NCBI RefSeq assembly: GCF_900176345.1
Contig: NZ_FWXU01000015.1
Location: forward strand, 1 to 64,000
Direction: 5' to 3'
DNA from: Rhizobium sp. RU36D
GTDB taxonomy: Bacteria; Pseudomonadota; Alphaproteobacteria; Rhizobiales; Rhizobiaceae
DNA: 64,000 nt
In this document: piece by piece, positions 63,305 to 64,000 of the stretch
Numbering within the stretch: the stretch's first letter is position 1
Layout: each line of letters opens with the position of its first letter
Made by a program: the position numbers and the translations under genes
The notes under the pieces: generated by a model
Databases searched by the model: none
What the model was told of the DNA's origin: nothing
What the model saw: only the letters and a program-made list of their open reading frames with translations

Positions 63305-64000
63305 ATGGCTGATCAGACGCTGGTGCTGATACCAGGCCTGCTATGTGATGGGGCCGCGTGGCAGCCTGTCGTCGACAGGCTTGAGGCCGACATGGCGATC
63401 GTCATTGCCGATTGCTCCACCCAGGATTCGATAACCCAGATGGCGGTCGATACGCTTGATGCCGTTGAGGGATCCCTTGCTGTAGCAGGGCATTCCATGG
63501 GGGGGCGCGTGGCGCTGGAAATGGTGCGCCTGGCGCCCGATCGCATTTGCCGCATGGCATTGCTCGATACCGGCGTGCATCCGCGCAAGCCGGGCGAGGA
63601 GGTCAAGCGGCAGGAGCTTGTGGATCTGGCCTATCGTGAGGGCATGAGGGCGCTGGCGGCAAAATGGCTGCCGCCGATGGTGCATCCCGATCGACTGACG
63701 GATGAGACATTGATGGCGCCACTGACCGCCATGGTCGAGCGCATGACGCCGGAACTGCACGAAAGGCAGATCAAGGCCTTGCTCGACCGGCCCGCGGCTG
63801 AGCCGGTCTTGCAGAAGATTGCAGTGCCGACCGCGCTGATCGTCGGGCGGCAGGATGCCTGGAGCCCGCTGGCACAGCACGAAGCGATGCAGACCCATAT
63901 TCGCCACGCATCCCTTGATGTGATCGAGGATGCCGGACATTTCGCACCTGTCGAAAGGCCGGAGCCGGTGGCTTGCGTGCTCAAGGCGTGGATGAGATCT
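63305..64000 (+). CDS. Alpha/beta hydrolase (partial, cut by window edge)
   Basis: The frame is open from ATG 63305, after GGGAGGAGAGG, to the last base, giving 232 residues without a stop. The catalytic triad is visible: Ser64 in the nucleophile elbow GHSMGG, Asp184 in GRQDAW, His212 in DAGHFAP. The oxyanion-region start is LVLIPGLLCDGAAW. Its size suits small esterases, lactonases or haloperoxidase-like hydrolases of about 235-270 residues, so only a few residues are missing. The substrate cannot be deduced. GAGG immediately precedes the start. Confidence 0.85.
   Translation, partial: MADQTLVLIPGLLCDGAAWQPVVDRLEADMAIVIADCSTQDSITQMAVDTLDAVEGSLAVAGHSMGGRVALEMVRLAPDRICRMALLDTGVHPRKPGEEVKRQELVDLAYREGMRALAAKWLPPMVHPDRLTDETLMAPLTAMVERMTPELHERQIKALLDRPAAEPVLQKIAVPTALIVGRQDAWSPLAQHEAMQTHIRHASLDVIEDAGHFAPVERPEPVACVLKAWMRS

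Overview
The window is high-GC, gene-dense bacterial DNA. It has many 1-8 bp overlapping stop/start junctions, numerous ABC importers of sugars and organic acids, FCD-type GntR regulators, a treYZ pair and an alpha-2-macroglobulin/PBP1c pair. This points to an alphaproteobacterium, most likely a plant- or soil-associated member of the Hyphomicrobiales (Rhizobiaceae). That placement is an inference from gene content and style; there is no rRNA or other marker gene here.

Layout. 1-226: tail ends of two insertion sequences (IS66-like, then IS3-like with its right end). 494-10721: a surface-glycan locus with a large glycosyltransferase, an unusual asparagine synthetase/GT4 glycosyltransferase fusion, a 762-bp non-coding gap and a large GT-C-like membrane protein. 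10906-22290: a catabolic locus with a DUF1537 four-carbon acid kinase, GntR regulator, iron-type alcohol dehydrogenase, PdxA2-type dehydrogenase, a cytoplasmic sialidase-fold (BNR) protein, a Dpp/Opp-type ABC importer and a DapA-family aldolase. 22482-31520: a ynjBCD-like ABC transporter packed with two FAD oxidoreductases, a CDP-alcohol phosphatidyltransferase, a TVP38 protein, a small membrane protein and a DedA-like protein, followed by a Gfo/Idh/MocA dehydrogenase. 32695-35758: an arsR - flavin monooxygenase-like - MFS operon with a perfect inverted-repeat operator. 35874-50771: a polyuronide-utilisation locus with GntR and LacI regulators, SMP-30 lactonase, heparinase II/III-like lyase, discoidin-like protein, sugar ABC importer, GH88 unsaturated glucuronyl hydrolase, YesL-like DUF624 protein, KduI and DUF2264 protein. 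50921-55251: treY-treZ (trehalose from maltodextrins). 55244-62787: pbpC and a periplasmic alpha-2-macroglobulin. 63305-64000: an alpha/beta hydrolase cut by the window edge.

How the genes work together. The strongest candidate for an undescribed system is 10906-22290. A 3-deoxy-2-heptulosarate such as Dha from plant rhamnogalacturonan II could be imported as a glycoside, released by the BNR protein, split by the DapA-type aldolase into pyruvate and a four-carbon aldehyde acid, reduced by the Fe-ADH to D-threonate, phosphorylated by the DUF1537 kinase and converted by PdxA2 to dihydroxyacetone phosphate. The stereochemistry works out on paper, but the route is inference. The 36-50 kb locus is a second plant or mucous-polysaccharide pathway. 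Its GntR gene and its transport operon share a similar 24-25 bp element that looks like an operator. Both long importer operons carry a strong hairpin directly after the binding-protein gene, a usual way to make more binding protein than the downstream products.
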